A DNA stretch of 64,000 nt from Mesorhizobium shangrilense. GTDB taxonomy: Bacteria > Pseudomonadota > Alphaproteobacteria > Rhizobiales > Rhizobiaceae. This document shows positions 52,525-61,932 of the stretch, in pieces; position 1 is the stretch's first letter, and each line of letters starts with the position of its first letter. The position numbers were made by a program, and so were the translations under genes. The notes under the pieces are model-generated. The model was not told the DNA's origin and did no database searches. It was given only the letters and a program-made list of their open reading frames with translations. The stretch is taken from positions 3,968,001 through 4,032,000 of the forward strand of contig NZ_JBEWSZ010000001.1 in the NCBI RefSeq assembly GCF_040537815.1, given 5' to 3'.

Positions 52525-53571
52525 TCAGCCCTGGTTCGCGGCGCGCAGCAGCATGCCAAAGAGGTCACGCGGCTCATCGGGATCGGCGAGCAGGTCAAGC
52601 TCCTCGTAGAGCCCGGTACGCGCGAGCTGGTCGCGAACGTAGCGCAGCGCCGAGAAATCCTCGGTGGCGAAGCCGACGGAATCGAACAGCGTCACCGCCT
52701 GGTTGTTTGCGCGCCCCTCGGCCGTCCCCGCCATCACCTCCCACAATTCGACGACGGCATGATCGGCATCGAGCTGCTGGATCTCGCCTTCGATGCGAGT
52801 CTGCGGCGTGTATTCGACGAAAATCTGCGAGCGCAGCAGGATGTCGCGGTGGAGTTCGGTCTTGCCGGGGCAGTCGCCGCCGACCGCGTTGATGTGGACG
52901 CCGCTGCCCACCATGTTGTCGGTGAGGATGGTCGCATACTGCTTGTCGGCGGTCACCGTGGTGATGATCTGCGCTCCCTCCACGGCGGCATGCGCCGACG
53001 CACAGGAGGTGATCTCGAACCCCAGCCCCGCCAGATTGTCGGCGCATTTGCGCGTGGCCGCCGGGTCGATGTCGTAGAGGCGCAGCTTGTTGACGCCGAG
53101 CAGCGCCTTGAAGGCCAGCGCCTGGAACTCTGACTGGGCGCCGTTGCCGATGATGGCCATGCAGTCCGCGCCCTTGGGCGCCAGGTACTTGGCGGCGACC
53201 GCCGACGTAGCAGCGGTGCGCAAGGCAGTCAGGATGGTCATCTCCGAAAGCAGCATCGGATAGCCGTTGCCGACATCGGCGAGAACGCCGAAGGCGGTGA
53301 CCGTCTGGCGACCGTCACGCGTGTTCTTGGGATGGCCGTTGACGTATTTGAAGCCGTAGAGGCGGCCGTCGCTTGTCGGCATCAGTTCGATGACGCCGTC
53401 GACGCTGTGCGAGGCGACGCGCGGCGTCTTGTCGAACAGCGCCCAGCGGCGAAAATCCTCCTCGATGTAGCCAGCGAGATCGGTGAGGAAGCGGTCTACG
53501 CCGATGGCAAGCACCAGCTTCATCATGTGGTCGACGCTGACGAAGGGGACGATGTTCAGTCTGGCGGTCAT
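52525..53571 (-). CDS. ornithine cyclodeaminase
   Basis: A 348-residue OCD/mu-crystallin-family enzyme. The substrate region has VDGVIELMPTSDGRLYGFKYVNGHP; the NAD-binding motif is AIIGNGAQSEFQALAF; VEYTPQTRIEGEIQQ and EVMAG follow. The expected reaction is L-ornithine to L-proline and ammonia. It starts 3 bp after the arginase stop, so the two form an operon for arginine to proline. Alanine dehydrogenase-like members exist, but the arginase partner favours OCD. Confidence 0.88.
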   Translation of the reverse strand: MTARLNIVPFVSVDHMMKLVLAIGVDRFLTDLAGYIEEDFRRWALFDKTPRVASHSVDGVIELMPTSDGRLYGFKYVNGHPKNTRDGRQTVTAFGVLADVGNGYPMLLSEMTILTALRTAATSAVAAKYLAPKGADCMAIIGNGAQSEFQALAFKALLGVNKLRLYDIDPAATRKCADNLAGLGFEITSCASAHAAVEGAQIITTVTADKQYATILTDNMVGSGVHINAVGGDCPGKTELHRDILLRSQIFVEYTPQTRIEGEIQQLDADHAVVELWEVMAGTAEGRANNQAVTLFDSVGFATEDFSALRYVRDQLARTGLYEELDLLADPDEPRDLFGMLLRAANQG

Positions 53572-53574
53572 CGG

Positions 53575-54495
53575 TCAAAAGCTCCTGGTCGGACGGTCCA
53601 TGATGCGGCGGCCCATCAGGCTTGCCGTCAGGTCGACCATCAGCGTGGCGGTACGGCCGCGCTCGTCGAGAAAGGGATTGAGTTCGACGAGGTCGAGACT
53701 GCTGACCAGGCCGCTGTCCGACAGCATTTCCATGACCAGATGCGCCTCGCGGAACGTCGCGCCACCCGGCACGGTCGTGCCGACCGCCGGCGCGATCGAC
53801 GGATCGAGGAAGTCGACATCGAGGCTGACATGCAGCAGACCGTTTTCGGCCGTCACCCGTTCCAGGAAAGCCCGCAGAAGCGGCGCGATGCCGTGTTCAT
53901 CGACGACGCGCATGTCGTGCACGGTGACGCCCGCGGCGCGTAGCGCCTGTCGTTCGGCCGGGTCGACGCTGCGGATACCCAAGGCACAGATGCGGGCCGG
54001 GTCGACGCGTTCCGGCAGGTCGGGAAAATAGCCCCGGAAGCCCGGCTGGCCGCTGGCGTATGCAAGCGGCACACCATGCAGGTTGCCGCTGGCCGTGGTG
54101 TCGAGCGTGTGGAAATCCGGGTGCGCATCGAGCCACAGCACGAACAGCGGCCGGCCAACCTGGGCCGCGCGACGGGCAATCCCCGAAAGGGTCCCGGCCG
54201 AAATGGAGTGATCGCCGCCGAGAAAGATCGGCATGGCGTCGGCGCTGGCGGCATAGGCGGCGTCGGCGATCCCCGCCGTCCAGGCTGAGATCTCCGGCAG
54301 CGCCTTCAGCGCCAGATTGCCATGGGTGAGCGGACGCACCGGCGCCGGCGCGATGGTGCCGAGATCAGCCACCGCATGGCCGAGATCCCTCAGCGCGCTG
54401 ACCAGCCCCGCCGTGCGCAACGCACTCGGCCCCATTTCACAGCCCATCCGACCAGTGCCGTCCTGCACCGGGGCGCCCAGGATATTGCAATTCAT
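53575..54495 (-). CDS. arginase
   Basis: A 306-residue ureohydrolase with all manganese-binding blocks: FLGGDHSIS, LWLDAHPDFHT and SLDVDFLDPSIAPAVGT. Converts L-arginine to L-ornithine and urea. ATG 54495 begins CNILGAPVQDGTGRMG, the usual arginase N terminus. It is divergent from the Lrp-type regulator and leads the operon with ornithine cyclodeaminase. Confidence 0.93.
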   Translation of the reverse strand: MNCNILGAPVQDGTGRMGCEMGPSALRTAGLVSALRDLGHAVADLGTIAPAPVRPLTHGNLALKALPEISAWTAGIADAAYAASADAMPIFLGGDHSISAGTLSGIARRAAQVGRPLFVLWLDAHPDFHTLDTTASGNLHGVPLAYASGQPGFRGYFPDLPERVDPARICALGIRSVDPAERQALRAAGVTVHDMRVVDEHGIAPLLRAFLERVTAENGLLHVSLDVDFLDPSIAPAVGTTVPGGATFREAHLVMEMLSDSGLVSSLDLVELNPFLDERGRTATLMVDLTASLMGRRIMDRPTRSF

Positions 54496-54565
54496 TCCGC
54501 CACTCTCCGTCTGCAATGTCGAGTAGGGTTGAACCGCATCTGCCCGGCGGAATGAATAGTACCGA

Positions 54566-54594
54566 TTGGCAAAAGTCGCAGAAGTATTTATCAT
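54566..54594 (+). promoter_or_regulatory. promoter of Lrp-type regulator
   Basis: TTGGCA (54566-54571), 17 bp, TATCAT (54589-54594), followed 33 bp later by ATG 54627. The region is AT-rich, as expected for an Lrp-bound divergent promoter. Confidence 0.55.
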
Positions 54595-54626
54595 TTTGAG
54601 ATATCAGGCTGCCATATTGGATAAAC

Positions 54627-55064
54627 ATGGATTCCCTGGACGAAAAGCTCATCACGCTTCTGCGCCATAGCGCGCGGCGAAGCGTCTCCGACCTGGCGGC
54701 GGACCTTGGCGTGTCGCGGGCGACGGCACGCGCACGAATGGAGCGCCTGGAACAATCCGGGGAGATCATCGGCTACACGGTGATCTTGCGTGCGGAATCC
54801 ATCGGCCCCGCTGTCAGGGGCATCATGATGATCGAGATCGAAGGGCATGCCGCCGATCGCGTGATCCGCGCGCTCGGTGGCTTTCCCGAGGTTGCCACGA
54901 TCCACACCACCAATGGCCGCTGGGACCTGGTGGTGGAACTGAACACGGCAACCCTGACCGAGCTGGACGCGGTGCTGCGGCGGATCAGACTCGTGCCCGG
55001 CATCACCGGCAGCGAGACCAACCTGCTGCTGGCCACGCCACGCAGCACGAAAGCCCGCCTTTGA
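54627..55064 (+). CDS. Lrp/AsnC-family regulator of arginine catabolism
   Basis: A 145-residue Lrp/AsnC protein: helix-turn-helix DEKLITLLRHSARRSVSDLAADLGVSRATARARM and a C-terminal RAM ligand domain (EVATIHTTNGRWDLVVELNT). Divergent from the arginase operon, which it likely activates in response to arginine or ornithine, as Lrp-type regulators of rhizobial arginase operons do. Confidence 0.92.
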   Translation: MDSLDEKLITLLRHSARRSVSDLAADLGVSRATARARMERLEQSGEIIGYTVILRAESIGPAVRGIMMIEIEGHAADRVIRALGGFPEVATIHTTNGRWDLVVELNTATLTELDAVLRRIRLVPGITGSETNLLLATPRSTKARL

Positions 55065-55099
55065 GGGCATGCGCAATGGATTGAGACGGCGCGCTAGCG

Positions 55100-55124
55100 G
55101 TCTCGGTCCTGCCTCAACCGAGAC
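55100..55124. terminator. hairpin between convergent Lrp and M20 genes
   Basis: GTCTCGGT and ACCGAGAC pair perfectly over 8 bp with a 9-nt loop, 36 bp after the Lrp stop and just before the M20 stop. Confidence 0.5.
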
Positions 55125-55132
55125 GGGCCTGG

Positions 55133-56296
55133 CTATTGCGCCATGGCGAAAATGGTAAGCGCCGCCACCCGCGCGCGCTGCGCAAGGGTAGCGGTTTCGA
55201 TGTACTCTTCTTCCGTATGCGCCTTGCCGCCGACCGGGCCGACACCGCAGATCGTCGGCGCACCGGCACTTGCCGCAAAACCGGAATCGGCACAGCCACC
55301 GGTGAACTCACCTTCTATGTCGAGGCCTATGGTCCTTGCGATCTCGAGATAACGCCTGGTCAATTCCTCGCTCCGAGGTGTCGGGACGAGCGGGAAGAAG
55401 TCGCTGTCGCGAACCGCTTTCGTGCTTGTCCCCGATACGAACGAGGTTGCCATGATGGCATCGATCGCCTCGATCAAGGCGTCGCGCTGGGCGTTGGTGA
55501 CGAACCGCACATCCACTTCGCCACTGGCTGTCGGCGCGACGGTGTTGACCGACACGCCGCCGCCGACAAGGCCGACATTCAGCGTCATGCCTTCCTCGAC
55601 ATCAGTCAGCGCGTGCAAGGCGTTGATCTTGTGGGCAAGCTCGGCAATGGCCGACGCGCCTTCGGTGAAATTGACACCGGAATGCGCAGCCTTGCCGGTG
55701 ATGTCGAAGCGATAACCGAAACCGCCCTTGCGGCCGGTGACGATGTTGCCGCTGACGCGGCCGGGCTCGGAGTTGAAGACGGCGACCGCGCATTTCGCTT
55801 CCGCCTCGATAGAGGGGCGCGCCGTCGCCGAGCCGATCTCCTCATCGCCGGTCATCAAGGAAACCACGGGAATTTCGGGGGCAAACCGCTTCAGCGCGGC
55901 CATGACGAAGGCATTCATGACAAGGCCACCCTTCATGTCGGCGACGCCCGGTCCATAGGCGCGACCGTCTCTGGTGCTGAATGGTCGGCGCACCGCCTCA
56001 CCCTTGCCGAACACCGTGTCGCGATGGCCCATCAGAAGATAATTGCGACGACCGCGGCCGCGGCTCGCAGGGCCGGCTTCGGCGCGCAGGATGTCGCCGA
56101 AACCGGCAATGGGAATCGTCGTGACGTCGATTGAATGCTCTGCGTAAAACCGGACAAGCCGTGCTCCGACACGATCGACGCCGGCCTTGTCATGGGAACC
56201 GGAATCGATATCGACCAGTTCGCCAAGCAGGACCAGCATCGCGGGCGCCTGCTCATCGAGCCAAGCGGAAATGGCTTCGGCCTTGTCGGTGGTCAT
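55133..56296 (-). CDS. M20 family metallopeptidase (carboxypeptidase G2-like)
   Basis: A 387-residue M20 enzyme with the two-zinc site: LLMGHRDTVFGKG (His, Asp), GPGVADMKGG (bridging Asp), MTGDEEIGS (catalytic Glu pair), FNSEPGRVSGN and a C-terminal GPVGGKAHTEEE histidine. The length and motifs resemble glutamate carboxypeptidase/CPG2, which removes a C-terminal amino acid from N-acyl compounds. No signal peptide. Last gene of the SDR-permease-permease-ATPase operon, 60 bp after the ATPase stop. Confidence 0.88.
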   Translation of the reverse strand: MTTDKAEAISAWLDEQAPAMLVLLGELVDIDSGSHDKAGVDRVGARLVRFYAEHSIDVTTIPIAGFGDILRAEAGPASRGRGRRNYLLMGHRDTVFGKGEAVRRPFSTRDGRAYGPGVADMKGGLVMNAFVMAALKRFAPEIPVVSLMTGDEEIGSATARPSIEAEAKCAVAVFNSEPGRVSGNIVTGRKGGFGYRFDITGKAAHSGVNFTEGASAIAELAHKINALHALTDVEEGMTLNVGLVGGGVSVNTVAPTASGEVDVRFVTNAQRDALIEAIDAIMATSFVSGTSTKAVRDSDFFPLVPTPRSEELTRRYLEIARTIGLDIEGEFTGGCADSGFAASAGAPTICGVGPVGGKAHTEEEYIETATLAQRARVAALTIFAMAQ

Positions 56297-56355
56297 GGCA
56301 GCGGTCTTCTCTTCGTGTCGACGTGAGTCAGGCGTGATCCCGTATTCCCAGCGGT

Positions 56356-57132
56356 TCAGACATCGTCGCGGTTGGTGGAGATGAACTTCTGGAACCGGGC
56401 CGATTTCGGATTCTCGAACACCTGCCTCGCCGAGCCATCCTCTTCGATCATGCCCTCGTGCAGGAAGATCACCCGGCTTGCGACATCGCGCGCGAACGCC
56501 ATCTCGTGGGTGACGATCACCATGGTGCGGCCCTCGTCCGCCAAAGCGCGCATCACCTTGAGGACTTCCCCCACCCGCTCGGGGTCGAGCGCGGATGTCG
56601 GCTCGTCGAACAGCATGAGTTCGGGCTTCATCGCCAGCGCGCGTGCGATTGCCGCGCGCTGCTGCTGGCCGCCCGACAGATGCGCGGGATAGGCGTCGCG
56701 CTTGTCGGCGATACCGACCTTTGCCAGCAGCGCCTCCGCCTCGGCGATGCACTCGCGGCGCGGCCGCCCCTGGACATGGACCGGGCCTTCGATCAGATTT
56801 TCCAGGATGGTCATGTGCGACCAGAGATTGAAGCTCTGGAAAACCATGGCGACGCGCGCCCGCAGCGCATCGATCTGGCGGCGATCGACGACGGCAAGCC
56901 CGTCGCGCTGCGGCTTGAGCTTCACAACCTCGTCGCCAACGACGATTTCGCCGGCGCTTGGCATCTCCAGCAGGTTGATGCAGCGCAGCAGCGTGCTCTT
57001 GCCGGAGCCCGATGATCCAAGGATCGCGATCACCTCGCCCTTTTTGGCATCAAAGGAGATATCCTTCAGCACTTCGAGCGGGCCAAAACGCTTGCGCAGG
57101 TTGCGCACTGAAAGGGCTGTCTGGTCAGACAT
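56356..57132 (-). CDS. polar amino acid ABC transporter ATPase (HisP/GlnQ type)
   Basis: A 258-residue ATPase: Walker A GSSGSGKSTLLRC, signature HLSGGQQQRAAIARAL, Walker B LMLFDEPTSALDPE. Overlaps the permease gene by 8 bp. The insertion VVKLKPQRDGLAVVDRRQIDALRARVAMVFQ is normal in the HisP group. Confidence 0.93.
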   Translation of the reverse strand: MSDQTALSVRNLRKRFGPLEVLKDISFDAKKGEVIAILGSSGSGKSTLLRCINLLEMPSAGEIVVGDEVVKLKPQRDGLAVVDRRQIDALRARVAMVFQSFNLWSHMTILENLIEGPVHVQGRPRRECIAEAEALLAKVGIADKRDAYPAHLSGGQQQRAAIARALAMKPELMLFDEPTSALDPERVGEVLKVMRALADEGRTMVIVTHEMAFARDVASRVIFLHEGMIEEDGSARQVFENPKSARFQKFISTNRDDV

Positions 57133-57850
57133 TGACCTTCTCCATTGTGTTCGATGACGCCGGCGGCGCGCGCAAATGCGGTGTCAGCCACCAGTCGAGC
57201 AGGCCGACCAGCCGCGTCAGGAGAAAATTGATGATGAGATAGATCGCGCCGGCGGCGATGAATACCTCCACCGGACGATAGCTGGAGGAGATCAGGCGCG
57301 CGGCGATGCCGGTCACGTCCATCATCGTGATGATCGAAGCCAGTGAGGTCGCCTTGACCATCAGGATCAGTTCGTTGCCATAGGCGGGCAACGCTTGGCG
57401 CAGGGCAATCGGCAGAATGATGCGCCGGTAGAGCAGCAGCCCGGACATGCCGCAGGCGCGCGCCGCCTCGACCTCACGCGGCGGGACCGATCGCAGGGCG
57501 CCGCGCAGGATCTCACTGCCATAGGCAGCGGTGTTGAGCGACAGTGCCAGGATCGCGCACCAGTAAGGCTCGCGGAAGAATTGCCACAGGCCAAGGCTTT
57601 GCAATGTCGGGCGAAATTGCCCAAGGCCGTAGTAGATCAGGAAGATCTGCACCAGCAGCGGCGTGCCGCGAAACAGGAAGACATAGGTACGCGCCACCCA
57701 GTCCAGGCTCCGGATGCCGGACATGCGCATCAGGGCCAGGATGATGGCAATGACCACGCCGATCGAAAAGGCGATGAGGGTCAGTTGCAGCGTCAGCGGC
57801 ACACCGGCCAGCAGTCCGACGAAACTGTCGCGGATGAAGAGCAAGTCCAT
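57125..57850 (-). CDS. polar amino acid ABC transporter permease 2 (HisM type)
   Basis: A 241-residue permease with about five helices; EAA loop EVEAARACGMSGLLLYRRIILPIALRQALPAYGNEL. ATG 57850 shares one base with the TAA of permease 1 (TAATG). Pairs with permease 1 as a heterodimer. Confidence 0.92.
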   Translation of the reverse strand: MDLLFIRDSFVGLLAGVPLTLQLTLIAFSIGVVIAIILALMRMSGIRSLDWVARTYVFLFRGTPLLVQIFLIYYGLGQFRPTLQSLGLWQFFREPYWCAILALSLNTAAYGSEILRGALRSVPPREVEAARACGMSGLLLYRRIILPIALRQALPAYGNELILMVKATSLASIITMMDVTGIAARLISSSYRPVEVFIAAGAIYLIINFLLTRLVGLLDWWLTPHLRAPPASSNTMEKVNV

Positions 57851-58566
57851 TACGCCGCCTCCCGCACCATGCTTCGCGAGGCCCGTTTTTCGAGCCAGTC
57901 GAAGATGCGTTGCGAAAGCCAGGTGATGACCAGGAACAGGGCGGCGGCGATGAGGTAGAATTCGAACGGCTTGCGCGTGGAACCGGCGGCGATCTGCGCC
58001 TGACGAAGGATCTCGACCAGTCCGGTCACCGACACCAGCGCCGATTCCTTCAAGGTCATCTGCCAGACATTGCCGATGCCGGGTATGGCATGGCGCGCGA
58101 CCTGCGGTGCGATGATGCGGCGAAACAAGAGCAGGCGATGCATGCCAACCGCCTTGCCGGCTTCGATCTCGCCTGTCGAAAGGCTGCGAAAGGCGCCGCG
58201 AAACACTTCGGCCTGATAGGCGCCGGAAACGACGCCGATGGCCGTGGCGCCGGCGATGAACGGCGGGATGCCGACAAAGCCGCCATCGCTCCAAAGCCGG
58301 AAAATCGCCGACAAAAGCAGGCTTCCGCCGAAATAGAAGAGATAGATGACCAGGAGATCGGGAACGCCGCGCAGCACTGTCGTATAGGTATCGGCGAAGA
58401 TGCGTGTGGCCGTGCCGCCGGCAAGCTTTGCCCATGCGACAAGGCCACCGATGACGATGCCGAGCGCGAAGCCCGCCATCGCCACCATGATCGTCACCAG
58501 CGCGGCCAGGAGCAGGGACTTGCCCCACCCTTCAGGCCCGAAGCCAACCAGATCCAGAAATTCCAT
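57850..58566 (-). CDS. polar amino acid ABC transporter permease 1 (HisQ type)
   Basis: A 238-residue permease: TYTTVLRGVPDLLVIYLFYFG, EAA loop EIEAGKAVGMHRLLLFRRIIAPQVARHAIPGIGN. About five helices. Lies 41 bp after the SDR stop on the same strand. The matching binding protein is not next to it but at 62064. Confidence 0.92.
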   Translation of the reverse strand: MEFLDLVGFGPEGWGKSLLLAALVTIMVAMAGFALGIVIGGLVAWAKLAGGTATRIFADTYTTVLRGVPDLLVIYLFYFGGSLLLSAIFRLWSDGGFVGIPPFIAGATAIGVVSGAYQAEVFRGAFRSLSTGEIEAGKAVGMHRLLLFRRIIAPQVARHAIPGIGNVWQMTLKESALVSVTGLVEILRQAQIAAGSTRKPFEFYLIAAALFLVITWLSQRIFDWLEKRASRSMVREAA

Positions 58567-58607
58567 ATACCGTTATCCCGTCATCCCGGCCCGTGACCGG
58601 CCTGACC

Positions 58608-59357
58608 TCATACGTTGAACTGGAAACCGTCAACCGTCAGCGTCTGCCCGGTCATGAAGCAGGGCTCCGACGTCGCCAGGAACGTCACCAGGCGCGCCAC
58701 GTCGTCGGCGCATCCAAGCCGCCCAAGCGCAATGCCCTTGATGACCTCGTCGGCGCGCTCCGTCACATTCGTATCGATCTCGGTGCGAATGACCCCGGGG
58801 CAGATCGCGTTGATGGCGATGTTGGGGCCCAGTTCCTTGGCGAGCGCCCGGGTCATGCCGAGAATGCCGGCCTTGGCAGCAGCATAGGCAAAGCGGCTGA
58901 CCGCTGCCGTGACGCCGCCCGAAAGCGCGTTGAGCGAAGACATCGACACGATGCGGCCGCCGCCCTGCTTCAGCATGTGCGGCGCCGTGTGCTGGATATA
59001 GTTGAAGCAGCTTTTGAGATTGATGGCGATTGCCCGGTCGAACTCATCCTCGGTGATGTCCAGGATGCCCTGTGGCGCGGACCGGCCGGCATTGTTCAGC
59101 AGGAAATCGACGCGTCCGAAACGGGCAATCACCTCGCTGACGACCTCGCCGGCCCGCTGGTGGCTGGCCACGTCGGCGACGAAAGTCTCGGCCTTGACGC
59201 CAAGTGCCGCGATCTCGCCGGCCGTCGCCACCAGCTCGCTTTCGAGCAGGTCGACGAGGGCAATGTTGTAGCCAGAGCGAGCCAGATCCAGCGCGCAGGC
59301 CTTGCCGATCCCGCGCGCCGCGCCGGTGACAATGGCCGTCTTGTGTTGTGACTGCAT
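58608..59357 (-). CDS. SDR family oxidoreductase (3-oxoacyl-ACP reductase-like)
   Basis: A 249-residue SDR: VTGAARGIGKACALDL, NNAGRSAPQG, the catalytic YAAAKAG and the C-terminal LTVDGFQFNV. Substrate unknown. It heads the minus-strand operon of the ABC permeases, ATPase and M20 peptidase, divergent from iclR across an 82-bp gap that holds the operator. ATG 59357 with AGGAG upstream. Confidence 0.88.
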   Translation of the reverse strand: MQSQHKTAIVTGAARGIGKACALDLARSGYNIALVDLLESELVATAGEIAALGVKAETFVADVASHQRAGEVVSEVIARFGRVDFLLNNAGRSAPQGILDITEDEFDRAIAINLKSCFNYIQHTAPHMLKQGGGRIVSMSSLNALSGGVTAAVSRFAYAAAKAGILGMTRALAKELGPNIAINAICPGVIRTEIDTNVTERADEVIKGIALGRLGCADDVARLVTFLATSEPCFMTGQTLTVDGFQFNV

Positions 59358-59429
59358 TCTCGAAACTGCTCCTTTTCAACGTCTTCTCAGCATGGTATGG
59401 CTCCGCCGATATTCTTCAATAGGAATATG

Positions 59430-59445
59430 GTTCACATACATGAAC
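59430..59445. promoter_or_regulatory. putative IclR operator 1
   Basis: GTTCACATACATGAAC has perfect GTTCA/TGAAC arms around a 6-bp centre and overlaps the iclR start codon. The exact reverse complement occurs at 61933-61948. Confidence 0.7.
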
Positions 59446-60228
59446 AAACCTGGTGACTCTGACGTCAAATCCGCTGTGCGGGTTCTGGAAATCCTGGAGC
59501 TTCTGGCCCGCTCCCCGAAGGCGTTGTCGCTGAAGACGATCGTCGCCGAGCTTGGCTACCCCAAGAGCAGCACGTTCAATCTCCTGGCCACGCTGGTGTC
59601 GCGCGCCTATGTCCTGCGCGACGAGGCGGACGCCTACCGGATCCACGATGCCTTCCGAAACGGGCCGGGCTGGTCGAGCGGCGACGAAGCGCAGCTGATC
59701 GCCACCGCCCAGCCGCTGATGGACGCGTTGCGCGACGCCGAGGGCGAGACCGTCTTTCTCGGCGCGCGCCGCAAGGATGGCCGCGTCAAGCTGCTGGCCA
59801 AGAGCGCCAGCCATCGAGCGATCCGCTTTGATTCCGACCTGACCGGCTCCGACCCTGCCTTTTGCACGGCGATGGGGCGGGTGCTTCTGTCGCATTGGCG
59901 GCCCGACAAGGTGGCGGCCTACCTGGCGCGCGAGCGCATCGTGCAGATCACCGACCATACCGTGATCGACCGCGTGCAGATCCGCAGGATCATCGAAGCC
60001 GCCCGCGACAATGGCTATGCCATCAGCGACCAGGAGGCCATCACCGGCGGATCGGGCGTGGCGGCACCCGTCCGCGACGCCACCGGCGAAGTGGTCGCGG
60101 CCCTCAACATCGCGACCATATCGCCTCGCTTCGATGCCTGCCGCGATCGCATGATCGCGGCGGTGATCAGGAACGCGGCCGAGCTCAGCCACAGGCTTGG
60201 CTACAAGGAAACGACGAAAGATCAATAA
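59440..60228 (+). CDS. IclR-family transcriptional regulator
   Basis: A 262-residue regulator: winged helix AVRVLEILELLARSPKALSLKTIVAELGYPKSSTFNLLATLV, and an IclR ligand domain (AICTAMGRVLLSHW-like FCTAMGRVLLSHWRPD, GVAAPVRDATGEVVAALNIA). ATG 59440 begins the family-like sequence and overlaps an operator dyad, suggesting autorepression. First gene of an iclR-SDR-deacetylase operon; its stop is 1 bp from the SDR start. Confidence 0.92.
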   Translation: MNKPGDSDVKSAVRVLEILELLARSPKALSLKTIVAELGYPKSSTFNLLATLVSRAYVLRDEADAYRIHDAFRNGPGWSSGDEAQLIATAQPLMDALRDAEGETVFLGARRKDGRVKLLAKSASHRAIRFDSDLTGSDPAFCTAMGRVLLSHWRPDKVAAYLARERIVQITDHTVIDRVQIRRIIEAARDNGYAISDQEAITGGSGVAAPVRDATGEVVAALNIATISPRFDACRDRMIAAVIRNAAELSHRLGYKETTKDQ

Positions 60229-60229
60229 T

Positions 60230-61003
60230 ATGGATATTCATTTCGAGGGCCAGCGCGTGCTGGTGACCGGTGCCGCGCGCGGTATCGGGCGTTCGATCTG
60301 CGAGAGCTTTGCCGCCAATGGCGCGGCCGTGATTGCCACCGACATCGATGAAGACGCGCTCAAGCCTTTGCTCAGCGAGGCAAGGCCCGCGCGCGGCGGC
60401 TCGTTAGCCGGCGAACGGATGGATGTCACCGACGAAACCGACATCGCGGCGGTCGTGGCCCGACACGCGGGCGACAGCGGCTTCGACATCTTCGTGCATG
60501 TCGCCGGCGGTGTCCTCGGCCAGGCCCGCAAGCCCGTCGAAGACGTGCCGGCACGTGACTGGGATCGCATCTACGACGTCAATGTCCGGGGCGCCTTTCT
60601 CGTCGCGAAGGCAGTGGTTCCGGCCATGAAAAGCAAGCGCAGCGGCAAGATCGTCCACATATCGAGCGGTGCGGGCCTGGGCGTCAGCCTGACCGGGATC
60701 CAGGCCTATGCCAGCGCCAAGGCAGCCCTCATCAGCCTGACACGGCAGCTGGCCCATGAACTCGGCCCGTTCGGGATCAACGTCAATGCGGTTGCCCCCG
60801 GCTTCCTGCGCACCAGCCCCGACTATGAGCGGCAATGGGCGTCCTATGGCGAGGACGGGCAGCAGGCGATGATCAACTCCATCCCGCTGCGGCGGATCGG
60901 ATTGCCCGAGGATATTTCCAACGCCGTGCTGTTCCTGGCTTCGCCCCTGGCCAGCTGGATTGCCGGCCAGACCTTGTCCGTCAGTGGAGGACCAACCCTG
61001 TGA
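60230..61003 (+). CDS. SDR family oxidoreductase
   Basis: A 257-residue SDR: VTGAARGIGRSICESF, VHVAGGVLG (in place of the usual NNAG), YASAKAALISL and GQTLSVSGGPTL. Sits between iclR and the CE4 gene, with coupled starts on both sides. Probably oxidises or reduces an intermediate of the same pathway as the SDR at 58608. Confidence 0.88.
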   Translation: MDIHFEGQRVLVTGAARGIGRSICESFAANGAAVIATDIDEDALKPLLSEARPARGGSLAGERMDVTDETDIAAVVARHAGDSGFDIFVHVAGGVLGQARKPVEDVPARDWDRIYDVNVRGAFLVAKAVVPAMKSKRSGKIVHISSGAGLGVSLTGIQAYASAKAALISLTRQLAHELGPFGINVNAVAPGFLRTSPDYERQWASYGEDGQQAMINSIPLRRIGLPEDISNAVLFLASPLASWIAGQTLSVSGGPTL

Positions 61004-61905
61004 GCAGCGCGAACGAAACCCCGGTCCCGACCTGGACATGGCCCGAAGAACGGTTGCAGACGATCATGAACCGCGCCCGTGCCGGGCGGAGCCTGAAACC
61101 CGCAAGCTGGCCGCAAGGCGGCGCCTGCGCCGTGGCGCTGTCGTTCGATAGCGACCACGACACGTTCGAGCTGCGCGATGGCGGGCGCTCGATCTCGGCC
61201 CTGTCGCAGGGCCAGTTCGGTCCCCGGCAAGGCATTCCGCGTATCCGCCGCTTGCTGGCGCGCGAAGGCATTCCGGCGACCTTCTTCGTTCCCGCTGTTT
61301 CGGCAATCCACTATCCCGATGAGCAGCGGGAGCTGATCGCCAGCGGTCACGAGATCGGGCTGCATGGCTGGATCCACGAGCGCAACACCTTGCTGGATGC
61401 ACAGACCGAACGCGACCTGCAGATGCGCGCCGCCGACACGCTGGAACAGATCACCGGCGTGCGCCCTGTGGGCATTCGTACCCCCTCTTGGGATTTCAGC
61501 GACAACACGTTGCGCATCACCGCCGACATGGGGCTGCTCTACGACTCGTCCCTGATGGCCGACGTCGATTGCTACGAGCTTCTGCTCGACGGCAAGCCCA
61601 GCGGCGTCATCGAACTGCCGGTGGAATGGATACGCGACGATGCCGCCTATCTGGTGATGGATCGCTGGGGTGGGCTGCGGCCGCAGATCGCGCCGCACGA
61701 CATCCTGAAGATCTTCATCGCCGAGTTCGACGCCGCCTATGACGAGGGCGGCATTTTCCAGCTGACCATGCATCCCGACATCATCGGCCATCGCTCGCGG
61801 ATCTGGATCGTCGAGGCGCTGGTCGCCCACATACGCAGCCGCGGCAAGGTCTGGTTCGCCACCCACGCGGATGTGGTTCGCCATGTCAAAGCAGACTGCG
61901 CCTGA
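61000..61905 (+). CDS. polysaccharide deacetylase (CE4) family hydrolase, possible cyclic imidase
   Basis: A 301-residue NodB-homology protein: the catalytic aspartates in LSFDSDHDTFEL, the histidines in GHEIGLHGWIHERNTLL, and VRPVGIRTPSWDFSDNTLRI. The architecture, with no signal peptide, matches the cytoplasmic PuuE/HpPgdA subgroup, which includes ring-opening amidases for allantoin or cyclic imides. A secreted polysaccharide deacetylase is therefore unlikely. GTG 61000 follows GGAGG and overlaps the SDR stop. In this operon with an amino acid transporter it may open a cyclic amide substrate. Confidence 0.8.
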   Translation: MSSANETPVPTWTWPEERLQTIMNRARAGRSLKPASWPQGGACAVALSFDSDHDTFELRDGGRSISALSQGQFGPRQGIPRIRRLLAREGIPATFFVPAVSAIHYPDEQRELIASGHEIGLHGWIHERNTLLDAQTERDLQMRAADTLEQITGVRPVGIRTPSWDFSDNTLRITADMGLLYDSSLMADVDCYELLLDGKPSGVIELPVEWIRDDAAYLVMDRWGGLRPQIAPHDILKIFIAEFDAAYDEGGIFQLTMHPDIIGHRSRIWIVEALVAHIRSRGKVWFATHADVVRHVKADCA

Positions 61906-61932
61906 CGGACGAAATACGGAACGCTGAACCAG

